NCBI RefSeq assembly: GCF_010093815.1
Contig: NW_022985553.1
Coordinates: 1,522,133 to 1,586,132 of the forward strand
Source of the DNA: Pseudovirgaria hyperparasitica
Lineage: Eukaryota > Ascomycota > Dothideomycetes > Acrospermales > Acrospermaceae
DNA length: 64,000 nucleotides
Reading direction: 5' to 3'
Shown here piece by piece: positions 51,275 through 63,375 of this stretch. The notes under the pieces are model-generated. The model saw nothing but the letters and a program-made list of their open reading frames with translations, had not been told where the DNA came from and did not search any database. Made by a program: the position numbers and the translations under genes. Positions within the stretch are counted from its first letter, which is position 1, and every line of letters begins with the position of its first letter.

Positions 51275-54200
51275 GGGATACGTGGTAGTGAAGGCAGGGC
51301 GGAGTTTTGATCAACACACTTTTGACTGGGCATCAACATCGGCGTTATGGACGGATTTTCATCAAATTTTGGAGTCACTTTTAAATTCGAATATTTTTGG
51401 GCACGAATGCATCAGAGGATAGCACAGTATATCGGGAGACGCGGACAAGGAAAGGACATTGTACAGAGTGGATAAATAAGGAGATGTAGGAGTAGGTATG
51501 TACAGGCGACACACACGCAGACATCTTTGTGCATATCTATTCGATGGCCCACTACGTAGATATATACTCTAGAAAGCTAAAGACGAACATTACATAGCGC
51601 AAGTGAAAGAAACAAAGGATCAGTAAAATTTCCCGACGATGCTCAAAATGAGTCTCCCCCACGCTTACCAAAAGACTAACCGCCGCCCCGGTCAAGTTTC
51701 CGGCACTAGGTAATACTGAAGAGGTCGTTTTGTGATACGGTACATCCATCAAACAACTAAGTCGGGGAATTTGTCAAACCTGTATGATTGAGGATGGGAG
51801 ATGTTCCCTACGAATCGAGACTCGCCCATCGTTGTCATCATAATCATTGATTTGGGAGATATGTTGATTTCCATTGGTGTGATGATTCGTGTTCACGTAC
51901 AAGTCCATACATACGATTGTCGTCTTGATAACAATTGGGCAGACTAGCTTAGTAAGGGAATATATTATCCAATTCGATCCGATTCAATTTTGATTCAACT
52001 CGATTAAATTATAATTCAACCCATTTCAATACCGCAATCGATGCCTTCCCCCAGCACTCGATAACGTACGCACGTACGTACTAGCAGCAAAGAATGTGCC
52101 GGACGGACGATGGATCGCGGCAAGCTCCGGGAGCGGCCGTGGTGAGTATGGTACGGGTGTGCGGGGGACCGCTACGCTAAGCAGGTATTCTGGATGTGAG
52201 TTTTGGACGGTTGAGAATGGGGGATTGGGGATGGGAATTGGGAGTGGGGATTTTGTAGATAAGGATGGGGGATTTTTGTTGTTGTTGTTGTTGTTGGTTG
52301 GTGTTGGGCTTGGGCTTGGGGTTTCTTATCGCGGATATTCAATTATATGGATGCTGTGTTTGGTACAGTCCATGACTCTATGACTATGGACGACACGACC
52401 AAGCCAACGGTGTTGAAGTACATATCAGCACATCGTACGCATATATCAGCATTCACTCCAAAGCTGGGAATTTACCTTTCTCATTCGCTCCACGCATCTT
52501 AAATCAGCGAAAACGCGAGAACCCCACTGTCCCTGCATTTCATGCTTCCACGCATGCATGTACGCATCCACCCAAAGCCAAAAGATGGAGCTCGCTCAGA
52601 TCACCATCCTCTACTTCTTTCTCCAAAGGTCTCTCCACAAATAATGGGGAGGGTCCAGAAAACATGACATGTCAGTGTGCTCTGTTATGTTGTATTCCGG
52701 TGTTGTATGATGGAATAATGACACAGCCTCGTTTCACATCTCACTTCCAAAACGAAACACTGATATGCGGCGGGTCCATACTCACTCACACGCTCAGCCC
52801 AGATGCTCAGCCTAGATGCTCAGCCTACTACCTACATTCACACTGACTCCTCCGTAAACTCGATACAGTACGTGCTGAGAAATGCCTCGTTGAGTTGAGC
52901 AAACCCGGAGGAGAGAGAAGGGGGCACACTCTGGTCCATCCCCCTCCCGGCCAGGGATACCAGGCAGGATGCCTAATTACATCTCACACCAAAAGCTACC
53001 CTCTCAACTTTGTCCAATCGCATCACTTTCATAGCATCTGCGTGGGGCCGGGGGTTAATGAGCAGATTGATGGTTGGTCGGCATTGTTGGTATAGCTGGT
53101 ATAGCTGGTAAGGCTGTTTTAGCTACAGTATTGTAGTACCGTATCCATTATCCATTATGCGAACACTACGACCATCCATGCATCCATCCATGGGGCAATT
53201 CCCCACTCCCCCTCACCCGCCCGCCAGCTTAGACTATGGACGTTGTATGTGAACGAAACGTCGCTCCCGAGCGCTGTCTCGGAGGGACATACGCCTGTTT
53301 CGGAGCGCGTGAACCTTATACGCATACACATACAAACGCACACACAATCTCCGCGGAATCGCGCGTGCGGCACAGGCAGCACTTGCAACCAGTTGACTCG
53401 TCGTTGTAGCAGTAGTACAACAATGTACGAATAAATGTAGTATTATACCTCCCAAACTCCCTCCGAGGGAAATCCTAGCGCGATCCCGACAACGACTAAC
53501 GACGTGGGGAAACCCTGTAATACCAGTGCAGAAAGTTCCGACAAACTCCATCATGACGAGGCGCATTCGTTGGTGGGGAAGGGAGGGCTGGCACGACATG
53601 AAGCAAGAGGTGTTGGGGAATGCGCATTGTGATTGGAAAACGCTGTACAGTCCGAGGGGAAGAGAGAAAGATTGAAGGGATGATTGATAGGTAATGAGGG
53701 GTAAGTATCAAGATTCATGAATCGCGGTTGTCTGGGGTTGAAGGGCTGGATGGTTGAGTGGATGAATGGGTACTAGTGGGGCTGCGTCTTGATGCATTCA
53801 TCGGATGCGTTTCTTGGTATTGCGTGGTCTCTGTGATAGATAATTACATATCGTGGATGCGGGTACGTTTGTGTGGGGAAGAACATGATGGGTAATCATA
53901 ATGGAAATTGAGAGGGTATATTCGCTAACTAGGAAAGAGCTATAGAATGCCCACACGACGTCGCCTGATTGGTGAACAGAACAAGGAAAACGCTCCGTAA
54001 ATGCCGTGACGCTATTGGTCGCAGGCTGTACGACTTCAACGCCTTTAGTCGTCCATACAGACCGGGCGCGGTGAAGAGAAATCCGATATACGCCTACACC
54101 GGCCGGTCAAGTTTTTGACTTGAAGAGGAAGGTTTACAAGCACGCATCGAGCGTGGTTCCATTGATTCATCGCAGATATGCCATATGTGCCACCAGTAGA

Positions 54201-54284
54201 TACCGTCCACGCCAACCAACAATGAAAGTCGTAAATATTGTACAGCAGAAGTCCAAATGGGTGATGATACAAGACACAGAAACA
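51275..54284. other. 3-kb intergenic region
   Basis: No gene seen on either strand. It contains a GTT trinucleotide tract at about 52278-52296 and AT-rich patches near 51960-52040. Open frames are short, of low complexity and mostly lack an ATG. Confidence 0.5.
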
Positions 54285-54872
54285 CTATAACGTCAGCTCA
54301 AGCCCAGACTTGATGCTTGACGCAAGTGCAACGCTACCAGACGAAGCTTCACTGCTGCGACGACGTCGTTGACCTTTCATCTCCATCTCGGCGTCCATAA
54401 GCTTGCCTTGCACAAACATACGGTAGTTGTCGTTGGTACGGACAGAGTCGGTGTTGAGGAGCTCTGTAAGGGCAGCCTTGATCTGCTGGTTGATATGGTA
54501 AAGCGCTCGACTATTCTCATTATCCACGTCTGGGTCGCTGACACTCCGAGCGCGAGAGGTGTGAGTAGGAGCAGGATACGAAGTCGGAGTAGATGTTGGG
54601 TGCGATTCGTGGTATGACGGCGGGAAGTCATAGCCCGAACGAAATCCCATAGGCGTTGACTGGGTAGAGCTCCATTCCGGTGGTGACGCGGCAAAGGGGC
54701 ACGTGAAAGCTATTGAAGATTTTTGTAGTAGTTGCTCCTTTTGATTCTGGAGTGAAAGGTATTTTTGTAGACAGTCGTCGTTCTGGGAAATACTTAGTCA
54801 ACTACTCAGGACTACGACAATAGCTGTGATACTTACGTTATACATATTGTATGTGGTGGAATCGGAAGCCAT
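54285..54872 (-). CDS. Small hypothetical protein, spliced
   Basis: Two exons, 54872-54837 and 54782-54285, with a 54-nt intron (54783-54836, donor GTAAGT), give 177 residues. Exon 1 encodes MASDSTTYNMYN and joins to NDDCLQKYLSLQNQKEQLLQ, which looks helical. The middle is Ser/Thr/Pro-rich; a second helical stretch reads ALYHINQQIKAALTELLNTD, followed by VRTNDNYRMFVQGKLMDAEM and a basic RRRR run. The frame is only coherent with the splice, which supports a real gene. No named domain is recognised. The paired helices could mediate protein binding. Function unknown. Confidence 0.7.
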
Positions 54873-56911
54873 TATGAGGCAATAGTTTCGGTATCTTGAT
54901 AGATGCTGTTAATAACGAGACCATGAGATGGTGAGAGTGTAGAACAGCAGTGGAGTTTGGTGGACTGATGGAGAAGAAGGAGAACAGTTGCTGGGCCCTA
55001 CGAGCTAGATATATTGGGGAAAGGTAGTACATACCTGAGTAAGCAAAGAAGGGAGGTAAAGCTCGAAGAAGTAGTTAATGGTTGGTCGGAATGGCGCGGG
55101 CAGGAAAATAAAGGCTGTAATTTTCCCGACAGGTAGGTATATGACAGTGGATGGTCGAAATGAATAATGTTCCAGGGTTTGGACCATGGACGACGACGAC
55201 GCTTGCGAAGGGATACGGAAGTGAAGAAAGCGAAGGGATCGATGGATGTCGGAGTTTGACTTGTCTGGGGCTGGTAGTGAAGGACGTCAATGGCGGATAT
55301 ATTAAATGTTGTTTTTTCGAAGGAGTGCGACGCCGTCTCCCAGAAATAGCGACAAAGCCCCCTAGAGCCTGCAACGTGGGGAGATTGGGATGACGTCGTG
55401 GGGGTGGTCTGAGCATGGTGAGCTTGAGACAGCCCTGAGTGAGAGAGCTGACACTGACACCACCACTGACACCACCACTATCCATCCTCCCTCCCCCCAA
55501 AATCACTCTGCACCTCACCCAATGCTCATTCCAGTCTCATGTCCCATGCCCATTTCTATTTCCATTTCCATTCCTGTTCCTATTCCTGTTCCTATTTCGA
55601 TCCCTATCCTTATCCCTATTCCCATTCCCATTTCCATTCCCGCTCGTATAACCACACCTAGAGCTGTGATAGAAATATACGATAAGAGAAACAGGACACT
55701 TGTTCGCATGCATGGCCCATGTACTCTCCCAATTCGCCGCCGGTGAGTTGCACGCTTCCATGTCTGACTGCTCGGCATGCGGCGTCATTCGGCCTTTCGA
55801 AGCCTGATTTACACGAAACACGCACACGCCATGCTTCTGATCGCTGTGTGGCAGGGAAACAGGCTTCTGCTTCGCTCCCCAGCGACGCATTGCATTCTGC
55901 ACAAGAAGGCCAGACCCGTTCCAAGACCGCTCAGTATGCAGCAAAGGCACAGCGACGCAGTTGCATGTGCGTTATCAGTGTATTACTGCAATTCTCTGTC
56001 GCAGCACACCAAAGTGATCGCCGAGTTGCTGATTGGCAGACGCAGGTCGATCGATGCCTGGAACGAAATTCGAGCCACGTGATGCTCGTGTTATTGCATG
56101 ATTGACTGCATCATGTAGGATCTTCATGCCAGATGTAATCTTTTACGCAGGTACGACCCGAGGTTGTATTAACTTTGTGGTGCCCAACAGCCTGGCCTCC
56201 TTTGTGGTCAAGGTATGTGGTAAAGTATCATTATACTGTACTAACAGTGAGTGTCGGTGTCAGTGTTAGACCACCCTTAGCAGTCCCGCTGCCCGGGATC
56301 GCGGCGACTTTCCGCTGCTCCTTGACCCACCAGGCTGAAAGTGCTGCTGCACTTTGCATGCAGTCGTTATTAACCATCGTTGCCGTGGTTCTTCACGTTA
56401 TGGACTGTATCTTAATTGCTCACTCATCAGTCATCCACTGGTACTGGTATAGTTCTTCATCGTCACCGTTCGTGACCAGGTCTGCTAGCCCAGCACCGGG
56501 CCAGGTTTGCCTATTAGCCAACTTCACTTGGTATGACAGATGACGTCGACAGGCTGACCATTTTTGTTTCACCTTCACTCGTTACTTTGCACCAGTAGCG
56601 CCTGTCTGTAAACGTAAGCCGTTGAAACTGCCTCGCCAGGCTTGTCAATCATGTATACTGCTCGAGAGCTGTACGCCATTCCAACACTGAGCACCTGGAT
56701 TTTTGTGATCACCCGTCAGCCAGATACTGTGCTGGGCGCGGTGCACACTGTTGGCACCAATGGATTCTTCAGCCTGACTCCCACCCACCACCGAGATACA
56801 GGATTGTGATTCTCAACTTTCATGGCGCGGGTTCGCGGAAGTCGCCTACAGCTGCTGTTGGCAGCTCGACAAGACCGGGTTGACGTGGAAGACCCCTGCA
56901 CTCCTCTGATT
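54873..56911. other. 2-kb intergenic region with a period-6 tract
   Basis: No gene supported. It holds the promoter of the small hypothetical gene (left) and 3' sequence of the SET gene (right). A pyrimidine-rich period-6 repeat lies at 55550-55648 and produces spurious open frames on both strands. Confidence 0.5.
55550..55648. repeat. Imperfect pyrimidine hexanucleotide repeat
   Basis: About 16 units of a TTCCAT-like hexamer (variants TTCCTAT, CCCTAT, TTCCTG) in tandem. The plus strand is almost all C and T at five of six positions. Units differ by single substitutions, so it is an old or gene-converted minisatellite. Confidence 0.75.
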
Positions 56912-57580
56912 TTACGATACGCCATCGTGGAGAGGCGGACTGTCGAAGCGACCAGCCCAGAATCCCTTGCCGTAGCTGACAAGAATTTCCTCGCCTTTGG
57001 CGATACCTTTTGATTTTTTGCCAGCCTTCCCGGCCGCAAGTACAAATATCCCAACTCCCTGCTGGAGCTTTCCACGTCCCATATCAACCCAGATGTCTCT
57101 GAACTCGGCATTTGGCCCGGAGGCGATGCCACGGTAGTCATTCGTGAATCTCGCCTCGTTTCCCATATTAGTAGCATCTATCGCAACCCCAAACTCTCGT
57201 TCGAGCGAGATATCGTAGTCTGAGACCGGGTCTGTATCGTTCTCCCCGTGGACAAAGCCTATATACGGCAGTATGAAGGCCGATGGCTGGAGATGCTGGG
57301 CTGCGAAGAGTCCGCACTGTCCATTAGCAGGATGTGAAATGTTGGATATCCGCGTTATACGGACTTTTTGGGAGGGTCCGCGGTCGTGTGGAGTAATCGA
57401 TATATGCGGTTCATCGCTTATGTTCTTGAAGAGCGCCTGTTTGGTGTCCGTGAGCAGCAAAGATGAATATATAGGCTGATCAATAAAGGTCACATTCGAT
57501 GGCCATGATTTTGGTAGTTGTAGCGATGATACTAGCTTGGGAGAGAAGTTGGACGGTTTTTTCGCTCTCTGGTGGGCCAT
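56912..57580 (-). CDS. SET-domain protein, putative lysine methyltransferase
   Basis: Single exon, 222 residues from the ATG at 57580. The open frame extends upstream to 57649 only without an ATG. The SET domain starts near residue 75 with NGQCGLFAAQHLQPSAFILP, has the inserted IGFVHGENDTDPVSDYD segment, then NEARFTNDYRGIASGPNAEF, where the Asn (in RFTNDYR) takes the position of the SAM-binding NHS motif. It closes with KGEEILVSYGKGFW, the C-terminal Tyr-bearing SET motif. There are no pre-SET or post-SET Cys clusters. Small stand-alone SET proteins like this are common in ascomycetes. Substrate (histone or other) cannot be told from sequence. Confidence 0.82.
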   Translation of the reverse strand: MAHQRAKKPSNFSPKLVSSLQLPKSWPSNVTFIDQPIYSSLLLTDTKQALFKNISDEPHISITPHDRGPSQKVRITRISNISHPANGQCGLFAAQHLQPSAFILPYIGFVHGENDTDPVSDYDISLEREFGVAIDATNMGNEARFTNDYRGIASGPNAEFRDIWVDMGRGKLQQGVGIFVLAAGKAGKKSKGIAKGEEILVSYGKGFWAGRFDSPPLHDGVS

Positions 57581-59235
57581 TCTGCTGCAATAGCTTGTCG
57601 CTACTCGCCGGTGTACCACCGCATAATCAAGAGTAGAGCGTGGATGCACAGCTATAAGCAGAAGTGAGTCTCAGAGCTTACAACACAGGTAGGAGTAAAG
57701 AAGATAGATAGACCACCCGCATCAATAATATATAAAATAGCAAACTGAACGAGTGTTGAATGAAGGGCGTAGCCGGGCACAAGTGATGGGTTTGTGCTGG
57801 GTTCTGCCGCCCTCTCTACGCTAGAACTAATCCGGCAACAAGCAATTAGCTGGTACAGTATATACTATTATCATATAACCCTTCCATCCATACACTTCCA
57901 TCGTTCCTCCGTCCACTTCCACTACAGAGCATGACATGAAAAACTTTTATTCCTCAAGGAGGATTCCATGCCGCTGCAGTCACCCACCACGTACACAACC
58001 AGTCATGTTTGTTTCCGTGCTACGACAGGAGTCACTCGTTTTGGACCACCGTCATCGGAATATGGAGACTAGTCTCTCCTTCAGCTATCATACGAACATG
58101 GATTCGTAGGTGCTTCGCCGTCCGTGATTAGAACAGCTTTATCGACGCCCCCCAACATCCTCGTATCGCGCGCGATTTTCAGACAACGGTACCCGGTATC
58201 CAAGTGCACTCGGACCGGATTGTGATAAAGAATACATCAGGTTGCAAGGTTGCACCACTTTCAAGCCTGCCTGGACGAGTGAATCATGCAGGAACCCGTT
58301 CAGCCAGGTGCTTGACACAACCAATCACCGAACTGGCATGCATATATGCGCTCTAATGTGGTTCTACTTTAGGTTCTTGGGAGCCAGACTGAGCACGATT
58401 CGCCGAGGGTCTTCAGCCTTCCTCCACAAGTCTTTGCATGTTCATAATCATTAGCAACGAGCATTTGGAGACCGTTATGGTGAAAGTTTCAACGTAGAAT
58501 ATCAGCCAGGACTCATGAAAACGTGCAGGAGCGGCAGATGTATATATGTTAACGGCAACTCAACGATCCACAACACCGTTGCTATAGAACGACCTACATA
58601 TGTCAAGAGCCTGTCGCCAGACGTTCCACGGGGGAGCTACTCACTCTCGACCCAGTCACGACTGCATCTGTAAGACGAAGAAGCAACTGCATCTGTGGTA
58701 CTCAACACTCAGTCGGCGATAGCATACTCTCGAGACCAAACGGACACTTATAGCACGCTCAGAGACTGATGAGGTAGAGTAATTCTTGTGATACACTTTT
58801 CATTATTGGGCTGTAAGAACTGCTGTCGATTCTAATTTCCTGATGCTTGATTGCCAGCTGAGCCGTACCATATATCCCTGTACCTGTTACTTGTGCATGT
58901 CCTGGGAAAGGCCATCCATACTACTGTAAGACTTCTGATTGTATCGGATCCACCGCTGCAACTGCCCAATGCTACATACTCCTTTCCTTTTTAGATGGTA
59001 AACCCAAACGCCATACTCGGCAGGCTTTATCCATGGGCTTCCAACCTGGTACGCTAGCAGGCTCGTATTATGTATAAAACAGTCTCTCATCTTGTTCTTC
59101 CATCTCTTTTCTCTTTCACCACACTCTCGCTCACTACACTACACCAGTACACACCGACTTCGCTCGCTCACCAACCTCTCCTCACATCGTTAACTCTACT
59201 ACTTAATCAGTAATCCCCAAACAATCATTTTCAAA
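57581..59235. other. Intergenic region upstream of the wall protein gene
   Basis: No gene seen in 1.65 kb. The final 170 bp carry a TATA box and a pyrimidine-rich leader typical of a strongly expressed gene. Confidence 0.5.
59073..59079 (+). promoter_or_regulatory. TATA box of the wall protein gene
   Basis: TATAAAA lies 157 bp before the ATG and is followed by a CT-rich leader (TTCTTCCATCTCTTTTC type). This arrangement is typical of strongly expressed ascomycete genes. Confidence 0.55.
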
Positions 59236-59727
59236 ATGCAGTTCTCCTTCGCCGTCGCGGCCGCTGCTCTCCTTGCATGCGTTGCTGCCAGCAAAAACGG
59301 TACCGCCCCGGTATATGTCACTGAGGTAGTCACTGCGTACACTACCTACTGCCCAAATCCCACCGAGATCACCCACGGCACGAATACCTGGACTGTCACC
59401 AAGGTAAGCTCAAGTGATCCGTCTAGGCGATACGTTCCATTTCTGACTGCAGATTAGGCCACAACCCTCACAATCACGGACTGCCCTTGCACAATTACCA
59501 AGCCGGTTGTCCCAACGGCAGCTCCTCCAGCTCCTCCAGCTCCTCCAGCTCCCCCAGCCAACAACGGTACTATTCCAGTTGTTCAGCCATCCGTCCCGGC
59601 CTCCAAGACCGTCCCTGTCGCTCACACTGGTGCCACTCCCATCGCTACCTTCACAGGTGCTGCCAACAACCTCCAGGCCGGTGCTGGTCTTGCGGCTGCT
59701 GTCGGTCTTGCTGCTTACGTCCTGTAA
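59236..59727 (+). CDS. SED1-like GPI-anchored cell-wall protein (CCG-6-like)
   Basis: Two exons, 59236-59403 and 59458-59727, with a 54-nt intron (59404-59457), give 145 residues. The signal peptide is MQFSFAVAAAALLACVAAS. The conserved core spans the splice: TEVVTAYTTYCPNPTEITHG, then NTWTVTKATTLTITDCPC, with paired Cys, as in yeast Sed1/Spi1 and Neurospora CCG-6. A Pro/Ala repeat (APPAPPAPPAPPA) and Thr-rich spacer lead to NLQAGAGLAAAVGLAAYVL, a hydrophobic tail with small residues ahead of it, as expected for GPI attachment. It probably ends up linked to beta-glucan in the wall. The TATA box and pyrimidine leader suggest high expression. Confidence 0.85.
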
Positions 59728-60896
59728 AAAGCTTCAACCAAAACATTGATGGGTGTACGTCAGCTGTGACTTGGCTTACGGCTTGCATCAATCAAGACAT
59801 GCGAGCTGCATAGCCAAGCAGAACTGGAGAACGGAGTAGGATGATCTGAACAGCATTCAAGTTCGAAGGTGGTAATTGTATCTAATGCACACTGATTGTC
59901 ACAAAGATGTGTATGGAGGCGAGAGACGTGTCTGTATTGCTTTTGAAATAATAATACTCTATAGATATAATAGAAATTATGACAATTGTCAATCTGACAT
60001 GTTTACTCGCTGGACTGTCTGGATCTTAGTATGAAGCCATGTTCTACTAAAGCACCCCTAGGCCAACAATACTTTGTAGCACGCACTCTCTTGATCTAGC
60101 CATATTTTCCCCAATACAGCACATACGTGTATTTCTGTTACGCTGAAGTGTTCCAGATGTCCACCGAACCTCCACGACATTCCGTCCCCAAGTCCCAGTG
60201 CACCAAGCACCGACCATACGTTCACACTGGCCCCGGTACAGCTAGCCGAGACACAGGCAGGGGTTCGGAAATTAGGAGGCTTGCGTGACTGTAGGGCTAA
60301 CATCTGCATGTGTTTATCGCCGGATGACGACGACAACCATCGTCCTCATCAAGTATGGCGAATGCTAGGTTATTGATAGGCGATTGAGCCAATCGGACTT
60401 GAATCGATGTAACCTAGCCGTAGGTAGTATGCTCCCTGGCTGCTTTGCTAATTATATGAATATTGCCGTCAGCTGAGATCAGGCTGTGCAACAAACGTGC
60501 AGGTCTGCATTTGGTACTGTGCATTTGCCTGCCCTAATTAGGTATTTATTACTCTATCGAAAAGAAAGGAGAGAAGAAGAAAAATCAATCGCCCCTACTT
60601 ACTGGGAGCCATACTACTATATGTATGTATGTATGTATCCTGATGATTGCGTTATATCCATGCTATCGCTTCGCTTATGGATTAGCGTAGTCTAGTTCGT
60701 CTACTGCTAGGTAGGTACTACTAATAATACCACTAGGTAATTATTACTACGGCGAGGTAACTAGGTACTAGGTACCAGGTATATATAACCTGCCGTCTGC
60801 ATGCTCAATTGTCGGCAATGGATGGAGCGTTAGAATATTGACATGCGCAATTTCCCACCCGCAGGTAGGCAGTGCGGGGGGCGTAGGTGCGGTGCA

Positions 60897-60919
60897 TGTC
60901 GTGTCGTGTCGTGTCGTGT
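60897..60919. repeat. (GTCGT)n microsatellite
   Basis: About four tandem pentanucleotide units in intergenic DNA. Confidence 0.75.
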
Positions 60920-61033
60920 TCTGGCGAGAGTGAGTCGGTTCATGTGATATAATGAATACCACCACGTTGGAAACCAAATCTTCCGATTGTTGTGTCTGGT
61001 GGAAAGGAGAGGAGCAGAGCAGAGAGTGAGACT

Positions 61034-61052
61034 GTCGTCGTCGTCGTCGTCG
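61034..61052. repeat. (GTC)n microsatellite
   Basis: About six tandem GTC units in intergenic DNA. Confidence 0.75.
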
Positions 61053-61512
61053 AGATTATCTTTGCGGGCTCGGAGAGCGGTGCGTAAATGAACGAAGCGA
61101 AGCGGGGCTTTGCTTGGCTGTGGTGATGGATGCATGGATCGTCAGGTACAAGTGTGCGTAGAGTGGATGCATGCTGGGCAACGGTGGGCGAGGTTGGGGC
61201 AGGTATCAGTCATTGAAGACTGTCAGATTTCCTGCATATTGGGAGAGAGTCTTCGACTACAATGACAAGTCTCTTCCCCGTGTTACTTAGTTATTGTACT
61301 CCTATGTGCCCAAGGATACTCGAAATATCGAACTTATTGGCAGTCCTCATGCGGACGATTGGACTTCTCGAATATAATAGATCCGTGGCGGAAGGTTCCG
61401 CGTAACACCTCGCGTCATAGGGTACCCCACACCGGAACTGATGCGCGGGGGGCTTTATCGACTTCTATGCCTAAGAAGAGAGAGACCTGTGTTTTCAAGA
61501 TCAATCAGCACC

Positions 61513-62548
61513 ATGTCAATTCAAAAAGTCGCCTTGATCACAGCGGGTACTGCCGGTCTGGGCGCAGCTGTAGCTCGCGTGCTTGCTCCGGACTTCCGAG
61601 TAGTAAGTGTCCCTGGCCATGAGTCCTTATAGCATTGTGAATGTGTGATGCAGAACAATTAATGTGACTGAAGGTTGTCAACTATGCCAACAACTCGTCG
61701 CGAGCAGAGGCTCTTCTCGAGGAACTATCCGGCATACCCAGTACAGTCCAACATTCTCAGGCACCTCGCTTTCACGCCATCAAAGCAGATGTTGGAGATA
61801 AGACAGCTGTACAAAACATGGTAGCCGAGACCATCAAGACTATGGGCAGACTCGACGTCGTTGTCTCGAATGCAGGCTGGACGAGAATAACGGACTTCAC
61901 GAACCTGGACGAGGGCGTCATTGACGAGGACTGGGATAAATGCTTCCTTTACAACGTCAAGACTCATCTATGGCTTCTGTATAGTAGTAAACAATACCTC
62001 GATGAGACAGAGGGTACTTTCATCTCTACAGCCAGTGTTGCTGGAGTGAAACCAAGCGGGAGCTCTTTGGTGTGTAGACTTGTCACGAAAAAGCTAGCTG
62101 GAATTGACATCAGATCTAGCCATATTCCGTGACCAAAGCCGCGCAAATCCATCTGGCTAAGGCTCTCGCTGTAATATGCGGTCCCAAGATCAGGGTGAAT
62201 TCGGTATCGCCAGGATTGATGTTGACTGTGGGCGGTCTAATACCTGCATATGCTTCAGGGCTAATGGTGTCCAGGAATGGGGCATGAAATTCCCCGAATC
62301 GAAGAGAGAAGCGGCGAAAAATAGTACAAAGCTCAAGCGTCTGGCCACTCCAGAGGTTCGTGAAATGCCATATAACATTGCAGACCCGCTTCGCTGACGT
62401 CTCAGGATGTTGCTGATCAAGTGCGAACGCTTGCAATCTCCAGGTCTGCCACTGGGCAGAACATCTGCATCGATGGAGGTAAGCATAAACAGCCCTTGAG
62501 AATTTGGATTCAATACTGAATGCTGGTATATCAGGCTCATCGTTGTAG
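61513..62548 (+). CDS. Short-chain dehydrogenase/reductase (classical SDR)
   Basis: NAD(P)H-dependent oxidoreductase; substrate unknown. Six exons, 61513-61602, 61674-62069, 62120-62227, 62275-62355, 62406-62478 and 62535-62548, give 253 residues. The five introns are 71, 50, 47, 50 and 56 nt; only the first 3' splice site (AAG) is weak. Rossmann motifs in order: LITAGTAGLGAAVA (TG of the usual TGxxxGxG is TA), VVNYANNSSRAEA, VSNAGWT, the catalytic Ser in FISTASVAGV, and SLPYSVTKAA (YxxxK) restored by splicing. Further on are VNSVSPGLML, then EWGMKFPES, and the end IDGGSSL. Length fits the family. It is the most intron-dense gene in the window. No neighbouring biosynthetic genes point to a pathway. 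Confidence 0.87.
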
Positions 62549-63375
62549 CGGATTCAAACGGGGGCTTTCTGGTAGCACTTGATTTAAAGAGCATGTCCGT
62601 GGACTTTTAGTCACGTCGGACCCATATGCTTGAGCTTGATGTATGCATAGTGATATTCCGTCAATACCTCTTTCGAGATGTAATATCTTGAGGGGTCTCA
62701 TAATGCTGTCAACGCAGCACATACGTATGAAGTGACTGCTTGTTATGTTCTAAGCTTTCATATATGAGGGGGTGATGTTCTTATTAGTCAACTAGCATGA
62801 ATGACATCGATGCAGGTCCTAGAAAGGATAATGTGGTGTCACAGGCTTCAATAGTTGTCTGCTCGCAGCAAACTCTTATCTCTTTGCGAGGAATGCCCGT
62901 GGACGAATACATCGGAGACCCCCGGCTTATCGTGGGTGGCATGTCTCAGCGAGCCCAAAAGTAACACAAAGGCTGCACAGGCTGGCAATGGAACAATGAG
63001 ACGATTGTCTACGAGGGTGTATGGAGAACGGCGATAGTGATGGTTCTATGAGTCAGTGAATACTAGATGACCAAAAGTTCGTGCCGATGAATGAGAGTGC
63101 TGGCTTCACAATTAACATTAACCTTTTGAGGAGGCTGTGCACGGTGAGTGGCGAAGGTCAGAGGAAATGTCACTAGCCCCGTTTCTGCCTGGCGTCGCCC
63201 GCCTCTTTGCCTTCTTGCCCAGCCCTCCATTCCGACTCCTTCTCTCCTTCAACGAACCACCAACAACCACTCTCCACTCCACTTTCTACGATCCAAGTCA
63301 CCACCAGCCGCGGCTATCCCCCAGAAACCCTCAGTTCAACAACACCATCAAAGGGTTACAGCAAAACTCGAGTTT
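62549..63375. other. Intergenic region and leader upstream of eIF1
   Basis: No gene seen. The last 200 bp before the eIF1 ATG are C/T/A-rich and probably form its 5' leader. Frames read through it (for example from 63167) are leader sequence, not separate genes. Confidence 0.5.

Larger units (their letters stand above)
59728..61512. other. Intergenic region with several microsatellites
   Basis: No gene seen in 1.8 kb. It contains a TGTA-type tract near 60621-60636, (GTCGT)n at 60897-60919 and (GTC)n at 61034-61052. Open frames are short. Confidence 0.5.

Noticed and set aside
55390-55778. Overlapping plus and minus frames (up to 118 codons)
   Set aside because: Generated by the period-6 pyrimidine repeat; both strands read as alternating dipeptides.
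59410-59625. 71-codon minus-strand frame with repeated Arg-Ser-Trp units
   Set aside because: Antisense to the Pro/Ala repeat of the wall protein.
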